Shown here: positions 1 through 9,409 of the stretch, in pieces | How the letters are laid out: every line of letters starts with the position of its first letter | Numbering within the stretch: the stretch's first letter is position 1 | NCBI GenBank assembly: GCA_014925825.1 | Contig: JACGCK010000050.1 | Coordinates: forward strand, 62,001 to 126,000 | Origin: Pholiota molesta | Taxonomy: Eukaryota; Basidiomycota; Agaricomycetes; Agaricales; Strophariaceae | Length of the DNA stretch: 64,000 nt | Direction of reading: 5' to 3' | Notes under the pieces: generated by a model | Told to the model about the DNA's origin: nothing | The model's database searches: none | Seen by the model: the letters and a program-made list of their open reading frames with translations, nothing else | Program-made: the position numbers and the translations under genes

Positions 1-2
1 CT

Positions 3-653
3 GACACCCACATCGGCGAGTACCCCACCACTCACTCTGAAGACCGGGGCCCCCCCACAGACGAAGCGAAGGCTGCCTTTTTGCGTGCCCAACGCGACAT
101 CGAGATCGCGAAAGGGCGTTTCTCGCCCTCCTTCGGACCCACTCTCCTCCCTGGCATGTATTGCATGCCCATCCACGCAGTACCGAAGCCTCACTCCTCC
201 GATTTCCGTTTGGTCACCGACCATAGTGCCGGGCGTTTCTCTCTGAATAGCATGGTCGATACCGAGCGGATCCGTGGCTGCCCTCTAGATAACATGCGGC
301 ATATCGGAGAACATCTCCTCGAACTCAGGCGCACGTACGACAGCCGCCCGCTGGTCATGTTCAAGTCCGACATCGCTGAGGCATATCGCCTCATCCCTAT
401 GCACCCTATCTGGCAGCTCAAACAGGCAGTCTTCATCGACGACGAGGGTCACATAGACCGCCGCAACTGCTTCGGCAATTCCGCGTCAAACAGGAACTTT
501 GTGTCCGTCAATGCTCTCGTGGCGTGGATTGTCAAATACGTCAAGAGCATATTGGGTATCTTTACCTACGTCGACGACTCGTCAGGCGCCGAGTTCGCCG
601 ACCAGCTATCTTACTATGCCCTTACCGCAAGCTCATGCCGTCCAAGCAGGTAG
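3..653 (+). CDS. Reverse transcriptase segment of the Ngaro-like element (partial)
   Basis: The frame is open from the left edge, so the true start is outside the window. The polymerase domain is recognisable from the palm region DFRLVTDHS near base 200 through FKSDIAEAYR near 360, to the catalytic YVDD box near base 570, which is typical of tyrosine-recombinase retrotransposons. The expected continuation (a YRKL..PSKQVALL segment) is in the next frame from about base 620, so there is a 1-nt frame break there. It could be a disabling mutation, a sequence error or, less likely, programmed frameshifting. The polymerase would copy the element RNA into DNA. Confidence 0.8.
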   Translation, partial: DTHIGEYPTTHSEDRGPPTDEAKAAFLRAQRDIEIAKGRFSPSFGPTLLPGMYCMPIHAVPKPHSSDFRLVTDHSAGRFSLNSMVDTERIRGCPLDNMRHIGEHLLELRRTYDSRPLVMFKSDIAEAYRLIPMHPIWQLKQAVFIDDEGHIDRRNCFGNSASNRNFVSVNALVAWIVKYVKSILGIFTYVDDSSGAEFADQLSYYALTASSCRPSR

Positions 654-1543
654 CACTCTTGGAGGTCTGGGACGAGCTCGGTATCCCCCATGTGGAGAAG
701 AAACAGGTTTTCGGGTCGCCGCTCACGATCATAGGCATTGACGTCGACCCCAACAACATGACGCTTACACTTCCCGCCGAGTCTCGCCTCTCCCTGCTGG
801 AAGAGCTCCGTTTCTGGGGATCCAAGCCGACAGGACGCTCCAACGGCGCATTCAAACTGAAGAAGTGGCAGGTACTCGCCGGTTGGGTAAACTGGGCGCT
901 TAACGTGTACCCGCTCCTTCGGCCCGCGCTTAACAATGTCTACCCCAAAATTGCTGGGAAGTTAGCTCCGCGGGAGCGTATCTGGGTGAACAACGCCGTC
1001 CGCGAGGACTTCAACTGGGCAGCCGACCTTATCGAACATTCTTCCGGTGTTCGTTTGCTGAAATCCACTTCCTGGGACCCCTCGCTCGCCGACGTCACCA
1101 TTTATTGCGACGCATGTCTTGATGGCTTAGGTTTTTGGTTCGCTGACCACCGAGTCGGGTACTATTCTCCAGTTCCCATGAACGTCCCGGTCGACCTCAT
1201 CTTTTTCTTTGAAGCCCTCAGCGTCACTTCTGCCGTTCACCGCGCTCACCTTTCCTCCCCGAACGGCTCTCGCATTGTTGTCTACACCGACAACATGAAC
1301 ACGGTCAATATATTCAACTCCCTACACTGCCAGCCTGCCTACAACCGCCTCCTCCGTTTCGTCGTCGACATCCTCGTTCAGGGCGATCACGACCTTCGCG
1401 TACTCCACGTCCCCGGAGAAGAAAATGAGGTGGCCGACGCCATTTCTCGCCAGGCCTTTGGCAAGGCCATTGACTTGGTTCCCGGTCTGCAACTCCTCGA
1501 CTTTCAACCCCCTCCATTGGCGCTGGGGGCAGCACGAAAATGA
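620..1543 (+). CDS. RNase H segment continuing the polyprotein
   Basis: Coding from about base 620 continues the reverse transcriptase in a shifted frame: the connection domain first, then an RNase H fold. Visible RNase H landmarks are IYCDACLDGLGF (first Asp, near base 1110), FFFEALSV (Glu, near 1205), VYTDNMNTV (second Asp, near 1280) and ENEVADAISR (near 1425). The stop codon TGA (1541-1543) overlaps the ATG of the recombinase ORF as ATGA, an arrangement suited to coupled termination and reinitiation. RNase H removes the RNA template during reverse transcription. Confidence 0.8.
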   Translation, partial: PYRKLMPSKQVALLEVWDELGIPHVEKKQVFGSPLTIIGIDVDPNNMTLTLPAESRLSLLEELRFWGSKPTGRSNGAFKLKKWQVLAGWVNWALNVYPLLRPALNNVYPKIAGKLAPRERIWVNNAVREDFNWAADLIEHSSGVRLLKSTSWDPSLADVTIYCDACLDGLGFWFADHRVGYYSPVPMNVPVDLIFFFEALSVTSAVHRAHLSSPNGSRIVVYTDNMNTVNIFNSLHCQPAYNRLLRFVVDILVQGDHDLRVLHVPGEENEVADAISRQAFGKAIDLVPGLQLLDFQPPPLALGAARK

Positions 1544-2544
1544 GCATCAGGTCTTCCGTCCGGTCCAGGCAACCCGTGCGGGAAGTCTGGACCCACGAGC
1601 GCTTAGTGCGCGAGCGCGCTATCGCCCTCGGCCACGCCATCGACACCTCGACGTGGAAATCTTATGGTTCTGCCCTCAATTCTTACCTTGAGTTCATTCG
1701 CCTCCACAACATGCCTTTGGAACCCACCAAAGACACCCTTTCCCTCTACACGGTCTGGATGTGCCACCACATCCAGCCTGATTCCGTCGACTCATACCTG
1801 TCCGGCATCTGTCAACAGCTCGAACCCTACTTCCCGGACGTCCGCGCGAACCGCAGGTCGGAGCTTGTCTCTCGCTCACTACAGGGCTGCATGCGCCTCC
1901 GCAACACCCCTCCAATGCGTAAGCGCGCGCTTACCCTTGATGACCTCGAGAAGGCACTTCGCCATTATGGCTCTTCCCCCCATCTCGACGACAAACTGTT
2001 CATCGCCATGCTCCTCACGGGCTTCTTCGGCCTCCTGCGTTTGGGAGAGATGGCCTTTCCTGATGACCGGTCCCTCCGGAACTGGCGCAAGGTTTCCCGA
2101 CGCTCATCGGTTCGCGTCTCCGTCGACTACTACTCCTTCTTGTTGCCCGCCCACAAAGCGGACCCTTTCTTCGAAGGAAACCGCATCGTTATCCGTGCCT
2201 TCCAAGTCCGTCATAATCCCCTAGCGCATTTCCTTGACTACCTGCACGCCCGCGACGCTGCCTTTCCTCTCGCTTCCCCCTTGTGGCTCACCCAAGCCGG
2301 CGAAGTCCCTACCCGCTCCTTCTTCATCAACAGACTCCGGCGCCTTTTCGACCAGGATGTGTCGGGCCACTCCATGCGCGCCGGAGGTGCCACATCTCTC
2401 GCTGAGAATGGCGCCGCTCCTTCCATCATACAGGCCATGGGCCGTTGGGCGAGCAACAGCTTCCAAATTTACATACGCAAAAATCCCGTCTTGATCCAGG
2501 CGCTACTGTTTGCGCGAAACACGGGCGCTAATCCCGGGCCGTGA
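1540..2544 (+). CDS. Tyrosine recombinase (integrase) of the Ngaro-like element
   Basis: This is a 334-residue uninterrupted ORF. The catalytic residues of the family are visible: an Arg in GLLRLGEM (about residue 168), the HxxR box in GHSMRAGG (about residue 279) and the nucleophile Tyr in FQIYIRKNP (about residue 310). The N-terminal half is a core-binding-like helical region. The start ATG overlaps the preceding stop as ATGA, so translation may depend on reinitiation. The enzyme would catalyse strand exchange between the circular element DNA and the genome. No break is seen, unlike the reverse transcriptase frame. Confidence 0.85.
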   Translation: MSIRSSVRSRQPVREVWTHERLVRERAIALGHAIDTSTWKSYGSALNSYLEFIRLHNMPLEPTKDTLSLYTVWMCHHIQPDSVDSYLSGICQQLEPYFPDVRANRRSELVSRSLQGCMRLRNTPPMRKRALTLDDLEKALRHYGSSPHLDDKLFIAMLLTGFFGLLRLGEMAFPDDRSLRNWRKVSRRSSVRVSVDYYSFLLPAHKADPFFEGNRIVIRAFQVRHNPLAHFLDYLHARDAAFPLASPLWLTQAGEVPTRSFFINRLRRLFDQDVSGHSMRAGGATSLAENGAAPSIIQAMGRWASNSFQIYIRKNPVLIQALLFARNTGANPGP

Positions 2545-2768
2545 GCTGTGATTCCGTCCCCTCTTCCTGCACACCATATCCCCCTCTACGTGAAACGGGG
2601 AATTTTTCTGTTTCCTTTCTACTTCTCTCCTTCTTCCTTTCGCTCTTACAACCCCAACTCCTTGTCCCTTCTGTTTCTTTTATTTTCCTGTTCTTTCCGA
2701 TTGCTCCTCACATCGCAGCTGTGCTGCTCATCTTAAAAACAAAAAAAAACAAAAAAAGATCGTTTTTA

Positions 2769-2887
2769 GCTGTACCTCAATCTCCACTCACAATAAAATA
2801 TCTAAAATATGGGCGCTCGGCTGGCCAACAGCCGCCGAGCGCTCAAACCCCCTACTCACTGCGTGATCCATGCCTCGTGATCATTGG
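2769..2887 (+). repeat. Split direct repeat B1
   Basis: This 119-bp segment is identical to 3214-3332 (offset 445). It contains an inverted repeat, GCGCTCGG..CCGAGCGC, at 2813-2842 that could form a hairpin. An A-rich stretch (about 2733-2760) lies just before it, after the recombinase ORF. Confidence 0.85.
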
Positions 2888-3213
2888 TCGAGCTTAAGTC
2901 TTGACTTACCCAAGTCCAATGAGAACGGCTGAGGCCTCTGGTACGCGGAGACTGTCCTTATCGTCACGTGCCTGTGAGCCATGGCGTACTCACGGCCGTT
3001 CTGCCCAAGAGCTGAACCGTGCGCCGGGATTATCGATAACCCGCCTGGCCTACAAAATTTCCCAAAGGTCACAGGCCCCTTGACTCTCTCTTCTCATCGT
3101 CAGTCTCAGTTCCAGAGGCCGTATTTCTTCGCTACCCTCCCACCACATCCCTATTTTTATCATGTCCAGGTCTTTCAGAATGCTTCCTTTGTCATGTACT
3201 TGTCGTTTACAGC
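2888..3213 (+). other. A2 segment between the split repeats
   Basis: This 326-bp non-coding stretch lies between the identical B repeats. By the Ngaro architecture it should be the 3' copy (A2) of the element's 5' terminal repeat A1, which is outside the window, so the identity cannot be tested here. Confidence 0.6.
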
Positions 3214-3332
3214 GCTGTACCTCAATCTCCACTCACAATAAAATATCTAAAATATGGGCGCTCGGCTGGCCAACAGCCGCCGAGCGCTCAAACCCCCTAC
3301 TCACTGCGTGATCCATGCCTCGTGATCATTGG
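3214..3332 (+). repeat. Split direct repeat B2, right end of element
   Basis: Identical to 2769-2887 over 119 bp, including the GCGCTCGG..CCGAGCGC inverted repeat (3258-3287). Base 3332 is the last shared base and is taken as the right boundary of the element. Confidence 0.85.
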
Positions 3333-3523
3333 ATCTTCAAACTTATGGGCAGCGATAAGGCTAAACAAGCCAGTATTTCAGTTAGACTAAAATATCCAGG
3401 GCTCAATTTTGATTTCGGTGGATCTCGAGCTCGAATATTAAAAGGTGTTAGGTGGATTATTAGCTAGGAATAACACAATGTAGTGCACATGGATTACTAG
3501 TACCCATTACATAGGGACCATTC

Positions 3524-4450
3524 TTACTTCGAGAAAACGTTTAGATCAAACAGTCCTGACGCGGATTGATCTGTGTATTGGTGACCGACGGCGGTCGTCC
3601 ATCTAGATGGTAATATAAATGTCAGCGTTTTGAGCAACGGTGTTAGTTTGAATTGCTTACCCTCCGAATGGCGTTCCCAAGGTGAGGGTCTGCAAGGATC
3701 ATGTCAATCAGACGTCAATGAAGGAAAGTGAGATATGTTATTGGAATTTGGCTGACCTGGACATTGTTGTAGGTAGCGAACCATAGCGGCGCGGAGTTGT
3801 CAAGGACGAAGCTCTCCGATCCAAAGAGAGTGCTCCATTCCTATAGAGGTGCATACGAATTGGAAGGTAAACAATAGTTAAAACCATGATGACCACCACT
3901 TACTCCTGGCGAGCTGTAGATGCCAAAAGTAAGCCTGTGGCCTTATAGCGGCAAGAAGGGATTGCGCTTGGGCAATATTTCCAGAGGTTCCGTAGTTCCA
4001 CTATAAAATGGGTCAGAGAGCGGGTCGATGTTAGTAAAGCACTTCTAATCCGCCTACGTTGTTGCAAACAGAGTCCTTCTCAAAATCAATCCAAATTGTC
4101 CCGATACTCATGGAGTGCGCGCTGAAGGTGGATGCGATCTCCGACAGCTGGGTTGCGTAGGATTTGCAGCTATTGCCCGATCCATTGCACGGGAACCAAT
4201 ACATGTCGATGTTGGTAATTCCTGCTGCGCGGGCATTGTTGTACGATCCGACAAAGTTGGGGTCGACTTCGCCACCGACGCTGCAAGCCTCTTCGTATCC
4301 ACGGATAATCGCCTTAGTAAAGCCTTCACTTTTAGCCGTTGAATAAGTTGCTGTTGGGACGAGAGACGACGAATCAACAGCGTAAATGAGGGCATAGGAT
4401 GAGCCTATGAAGGCAGGCAAGAGGAGGAGTTTCTTCAGAAATGCGACCAT
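3524..4450 (-). CDS. GH25 (Chalaropsis-type) lysozyme-like secreted protein, 5 exons, one frame break
   Basis: The predicted product is a secreted muramidase-like protein of about 226 residues. It starts at ATG 4450 with a hydrophobic signal peptide (about residues 1-20), then YAVDSSSLV, where the Asp lies at the usual N-terminal active-site position of GH25. WIDFEKD near residue 123 carries the conserved acidic cluster. Exons read from splice sites are 4058-4450, 3904-4000, 3757-3840, 3661-3689 and 3524-3602. They give FGIYSSPG, LWFATYNN and a C-terminal HQYTDQS with stop TAA. Exon 2 (97 nt) holds a frame break: AQSLLAAI is in one frame and TFGIYSSPG in another, so one extra or two missing bases occur near 3930. 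A TATA-like box lies upstream at 4508-4515. The family cleaves peptidoglycan, and in fungi it is often linked to bacterial contact. Confidence 0.75.
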
Positions 4451-4507
4451 GGCTTAATTGGTTTTTTGTGCTGGTTGGGGAGAGATTCTGTTTGCATTCT
4501 GAGCTTT

Positions 4508-4515
4508 CTTTTATA
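4508..4515 (-). promoter_or_regulatory. TATA-like box of the GH25 gene
   Basis: TATAAAAG on the minus strand, about 60 bp upstream of the GH25 ATG, a usual position for a fungal TATA box given a short 5' leader. Confidence 0.45.
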
Positions 4516-6012
4516 TTCGCAGGAGAGAATATGACTACACTTCTCTACGTCCATGTTCGCCATCAGATTGATTGTTGCGCAAATATAGAAGCGAATACCA
4601 TGATGCACATTCGCTCACAACACACGCTGACACTCAGCTGACGATGTCTCTTCCTGAAAACCTGTCAAAATACATATGAAATACCTCAAGCCGATGGTAA
4701 GACCAGGTCACGACTGGGGGTTATATTTAGACCTTTAACGAAAATAGTGCAAAGAAGGAACCCTTCCAGGTGGATCATGATGGAACTCGTGGGCTTCTGC
4801 TCAGTACTCAGTATGCGGAACCGTGTGTGGTGGGAACAATCAAGGAACATTTATCGATATAATAATTGCGACGCGTGGTATGGGCGATCATAGGCGATCA
4901 TTGGAACATGAATTGACTTTGAAGGAGTGTATTTTTAGGTATTTATTTAATAGAGATTCGGAAGATAACAGACGCAGTTGTTATCTCTTGATGTTCGAAT
5001 TCTATTTGGATATTGGCGTGCTCGGTCAGAAATGCAGAGAGGAGTTTATTTGATTGAAAGTCTCATATCATCAGAAGGACATGAGAGGACATGGCGATTG
5101 TGATGGGCGATAGATAGGTGTTACTTTGGGTCCGAAGACATACACATTGACGATACACGTATCCGCGTCCGACAATACGTTTCGCAGAAATACGAGTTTT
5201 TTCATTTGCTTGTTAGACTTGCAACATACGATATTGACTCATCATCCTTTCGTCCTTGCCTCCTCGCCTGCTTCAACAAAAGACACGACCAAATCATAAG
5301 TCAAGATGGTATATGAAGTATAATTTTTGGTGTATGTTTGGGAAGTGAAATTCGGACCGAATAATAATTTGCTTGGTCAATCAATGGTCAATTGTGGGAA
5401 GACATGTACACCGTAACGGAGAGCGTCCGTATAGATAAGGCTAAATACATACTGCCTGTCAGAGTATGCACATGCGTTATCAATGCTTTACACGGGCTAG
5501 GACGAAGACTGACTAGGACTGACTGCGTGGATACTTTAAAAGCCTTGATTTCACAAGACGTCAGATTATAACTACTTCGTTAGCCGGATATCAGCGCTGG
5601 TCTGAAGTCAATTTATTAATAAGTGGACCGATTACAGCTTTATCAATTCATCTTTATCGGTGGAATGAAGGAAGTACCTTGCTCAAGCGCTCAAGCCTCG
5701 CCAAAATTGGGTATGAAGAAGGAGGGTACAGGACAACATGTCAATGGCGGAGTAATGGCGGAGTCTTGAGTCGCCAACACCCGAAAAGGGATTTTTTGAG
5801 TGCCTTAAACCACGTGGCTGCGCATGTACCATTACGATCGTCGGTCGCCACTGGCCAGGCGCAAGCAACACCGACGTGTATACTTTTAAGGCTGTCCACT
5901 GCTGTCCAGACGTCCACAGTCCATTGCCAGTCATTGGCAATTTGGCAACTGCCCAAGCCTCATAATGTTCTTTTCCCTTTCTCCCTACATAACGAAAATA
6001 CGAGGGCGCACT

Positions 6013-6038
6013 CGATTGTTCTTTTAAGATCCCATCAA
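6013..6038 (+). repeat. Left arm of 26-bp inverted repeat
   Basis: The arm begins CGATTGTTCTTTTAAGATCC. Its exact reverse complement is at 6605-6630. The 618-bp span could be a small non-autonomous element or two fragments of a dispersed repeat; no flanking target duplication was recognised. Confidence 0.6.
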
Positions 6039-6604
6039 AATGGCCTAAATTGGCACGAAAGGGTCCTCGCCCCTTGATCCCATCACAAGCCGTGTGTGCC
6101 GCCCGTGCCATTCTCTTGCCGCGTTCCCATACCTCCGACAATTCCGTTTTAGTTGGGTTATAAATTAGTAAGCATTCCCACCAATAGAATAAACAGAAAA
6201 CAAATGTGCTGCCTATATACCCAGCCTCAAACCCCCGGTCTTAGTTTCTCATCATCATAAATTATAGTCTTTACATTTCTTTATGAATGGGCTTCACACC
6301 CCATATGGCATGAGATATGTGTGAATGTGTGCAGCTGCATTGAAATGCACATTTCATGTACTCCTTTATCAATGTGTGACTGTTACATAATCACAACAAA
6401 GATCAAGCCGCGTCCGGCATCCGTGGTGACTCTGAATCTCTCGGCAAACCTTAATATGCTCACACTCTCGCCCATACCTGGCATTTGGCATAAGTTTGCC
6501 AAAGGCTTTAGATTTATACTGATATATATTACTTTATTGCGGCGGTGGACCGAGCCATCATCAGGGATCCCGGGATGACGTCCTTTCGGACTCTGAAGGG
6601 TCCA

Positions 6605-6630
6605 TTGATGGGATCTTAAAAGAACAATCG
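6605..6630 (-). repeat. Right arm of 26-bp inverted repeat
   Basis: Exact reverse complement of 6013-6038. Confidence 0.6.
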
Positions 6631-7104
6631 TGTTATGACTCACGAAAATACACGCTCCGCTGTCTGGGTTAAATAATTGTGAAACTCGATGGTGGTTGGT
6701 TCGGAATCAGTAATTACGTAGCCTGTGCACCTGATTGTGGTGCTCATTCAAATTGAGTCTCGAGACCGTCTTCCGGTGATTCAAGCCGCCTAAAGTACAC
6801 CGTCGACTACAAATTTACTGCGCTCCAGGCCATGGTCTTTTCGTGAGGCATGTGCCAGCCTATTATGAGCACTCAGTCTATAGGCGTCTAGGCCTCTTCT
6901 TCTTTTCACAGGCATCCAAACATGCGGGCGAGCGACGGACGAGTGTTTCCGGAACATGCTATGCCAACGAAAAAAATTTACAAGCCGATTGTCATCGATC
7001 CATCCTGCAGTCAATCTCTTGTGCTACATATATCGAGCAGTTGAAGACGGTTGTCGCACTCCTTTCTTCTCTTTTCTGCTTCCATCCTACCTCAATCGTC
7101 TACG

Positions 7105-8926
7105 ATGCTTCCAGACATCCCAACCACTTCCGGCCTACTAAGCTCGATCCCACCTGAGCTTCTAGGTGAAATCTTTACCTATTCCTCTTTGCACCACCCG
7201 GACGCCCCCCTTGTGCTCAGCGCAGTGTGTAGCACGTTTCACCGCGTCGTCCGCAACACACCAACTGCATGGACGCGCTTGTATCTCCAGGTGGCAAGAC
7301 CTGATGCTGCAGGAAACACCACCACTGAGCACCCAGATGCGAGGTGGGTGAGGAAAACGCAGCTATGGTTCGCCATGGCCGGTGTATGTCCTATGGATCT
7401 GCACGTTCAAATGGATGTACTTGCGCCTTCGTCCGGTTGGCAGTCGATGAAGGAGGTCTCTACGTCACTTGACCACGAGCATAGGCACGGCGATGATCGA
7501 GATGCGTATGGCCAATGGCACATTCAGCTCCTCGCACGCACGCTATATCAATACCGACATAGGATTCACGGGCTCTCCTTACACTCAACCATCGTCGATG
7601 AAGCACAAATTTTTTCACTGCGTTATATCCCAACTCCTCGGCCAAATAGCAGAGGATTTACCGCTGCCACTCCAAAACCTCACCTTCCACGCATCATCAG
7701 ATGGATCTCATCTCGTGTCCTCGTTAAACCTCGGGCATCTGCGACACGAACATAGAAATGCGACACGCATCTCACTCTCGCATTGTCATTTCCCAAATCT
7801 CGCTCACCTAAACTTCATTAACCATCCCCTACCAAGCATCATAAGCGATTCCAGCGATTTGAATGTCCTCCCATTGAGTTCAATCAACAATGCCCAGAAT
7901 CTGCGGTCGCTGAGCATCAGCTACCCGATTCGTTTCACGCCGATCTCCATTTATACATTGTTGGATGTTCTGAGATCAGCGCCGCTTCTCGAGAAGCTCG
8001 AGATCGAAGCGCGTGTCGTTGACGCCCCGCCGGCCGCTGCTCTGATCCCCACAAGTCCATCATTGATATCAACGCCACTATCCCCACCTACCACACCTAC
8101 CACCGCAAACGCACCCACGAGCGCCCATCGCATCGTCTCCGCCTTTCCCCACCACTCCGATCTAGTCACCCTTCCACATCTAAATTTCCTCTCCCTTCGC
8201 ATCAACAACCTCCCTGCGCTCCTCAGCTACCTTCTCCTCCCGAGCTTGCGTACTCTACGCATTGACGACCTGGATGGAAAGCGCCCAAGAGCTGCAGCCC
8301 AGACGGGTATGGTGCTGCGGCAGCTGCTGGTGCGCATGGAGCTGCCGTGCGAGGGCGTGCAGCGCCACTCTGGACTGCAGGTGCTCGACATGTGCGGCAT
8401 CGCCCTTCCCGGCCCCTCACAAAGCCACGGCAGCGACGAGCGCGAGAGCGGAAGCGACGCTGGCGTGGTCTGGCAGTGGTGCTTTCGGCGCATGCGTTCA
8501 TTGAGGGAGCTGCGCGCGGCGAAGATGGACGCAGAGGCGCTATGGCCGCTCATCACGCCACAGTCGGCGACGGGCAGGCACATGCTCGAGGACGCGGACG
8601 ATGTGGTGTTGCCGAATCTCCAAACCCTGTCGATCTTCGACTCCCCCGGTTTGTCCTCACCCATCTCGGGGTCCCCGCTGGCGTCGCCGCTGCACCTCCC
8701 CAAGGGCCCTTCGGCTTCGTCGTCGTTCCTTTTCTCGGGGCCGCCGTCACCGTCGCCGCTCTTCCCACCGTCTCCGATGTCCTCGTCGTTCGTCCGCTCG
8801 ATGAGCGGCTCGTTGCTCAAGTTCCAGCTTCGCAGGCCTGATGTGCATGTCGACTACCGCCGGAAGCATGATCCCCATCCTCCGTCGCCACATGTTGATT
8901 TTTTAGATCTGTATGGCGGATACTGA
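7105..8926 (+). CDS. F-box protein with LRR-like C-terminal region; 1-nt frame break at a T6 run
   Basis: The F-box-like start is SSIPPELLGEIFTYSSL (about residues 10-27 from ATG 7105), followed by the usual CSTFHRVVRNTPTAW..LYL pattern of basidiomycete F-box proteins. The rest has leucine-rich strands (LPHLNFLSLRI, LPSLRTLRIDDL, LPNLQTLSIF) and a Ser/Pro-rich tail, about 606 residues in all. The frame changes by one base at about 7610-7615, a run of six T. Removing one T joins VDEAQIF to HCVISQLLGQ. The product would be a substrate adaptor of an SCF ubiquitin ligase. The last 345 bp before the final codons are duplicated downstream (9037-9381). An alternative in-frame upstream ATG exists at 7051, but 7105 fits the F-box start better. 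Confidence 0.75.
8515..8859 (+). repeat. Source copy of tandem partial duplication (F-box 3' end)
   Basis: 345 bp, nearly identical to 9037-9381 (offset 522), with only scattered substitutions. It lies wholly inside the F-box coding region. Confidence 0.85.
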
Positions 8927-9036
8927 TAGAGGCGATGGTCAATTCCTCTTCGCTCTGATAACATTGCGCTGGAGATACTTATCTTGGCTTCTTTCTTTTT
9001 TTCCTTTTCTGTTCCGACATTATACACACTGCACAT

Positions 9037-9409
9037 CGCGGCGAAGATGGATGCAGAGGCGCTATGGCCGCTTATCACGCCACAGTCGGCGACGGGCAGG
9101 AACGTGCTCGAGGACGCGGACGATGTGGTGTTGCCGAATCTCCAAACGTTGTCGATCTTCGACTCCCCCGGTTTGTCCTCGCCCATCTCGGGGTCTCCGC
9201 TGGCGTCGCCGCTGCACCTTCCCAAGGGCCCTTCAGCTTCGTCGTCGTTCCTTTTCTCGGGGCCGCCGTCGCCGTCGCCGCTCTTCCCACCGTCTCCGAT
9301 GTCCGCGTCGTTCGTCCGCTCGATGAGCGGCTCGTTGCTCAAGTTCCAGCTTCGCAGGCCTGATGTGCATGTCGACTACCGATATCATTCGCCATCTTGC
9401 TCAAAATAA
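9037..9409 (+). pseudogene. Duplicated 3' fragment of the upstream F-box gene
   Basis: The first 345 bp repeat 8515-8859 and keep the same reading frame (KMDAEALWPL through DVHVDYR), then end at a new stop, TAA, near 9409. The fragment lacks the F-box and the N-terminal LRR-like part. A short ORF from 8984 could translate it as a 141-residue orphan fragment. Substitutions between the copies are few, which suggests a young duplication. It could also act as an alternative terminal exon of the F-box gene; no transcript evidence can be read from DNA. Confidence 0.75.

Larger units (their letters stand above)
1..3332 (+). mobile_element. Ngaro-like tyrosine-recombinase retrotransposon, 5' end cut by window edge
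   Basis: The element encodes, in order, a reverse transcriptase, an RNase H and a tyrosine recombinase, the gene content of the DIRS/Ngaro order. Downstream of the recombinase, two identical 119-bp copies (2769-2887 and 3214-3332) flank a 326-bp spacer. This is the B1-A2-B2 split-direct-repeat arrangement known for Ngaro elements. A1 should lie left of base 1. The perfect identity of B1 and B2 suggests a recent insertion, although repair during replication could also homogenise them. Such elements integrate through a circular intermediate by recombinase action and usually leave no target duplication. Confidence 0.85.
4451..7104. other. Intergenic, no supported gene; contains a 26-bp inverted repeat pair
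   Basis: Short ORFs occur on both strands but lack family resemblance, splice structure or coding character. The only clear structure besides the TATA-like box is the inverted repeat at 6013-6038 and 6605-6630. Confidence 0.5.

Noticed and set aside
5683..6141. 152-codon minus-strand ORF
   Set aside because: No domain, no ATG-context support, and composition like the surrounding non-coding DNA; part of it is the dispersed inverted repeat arm.
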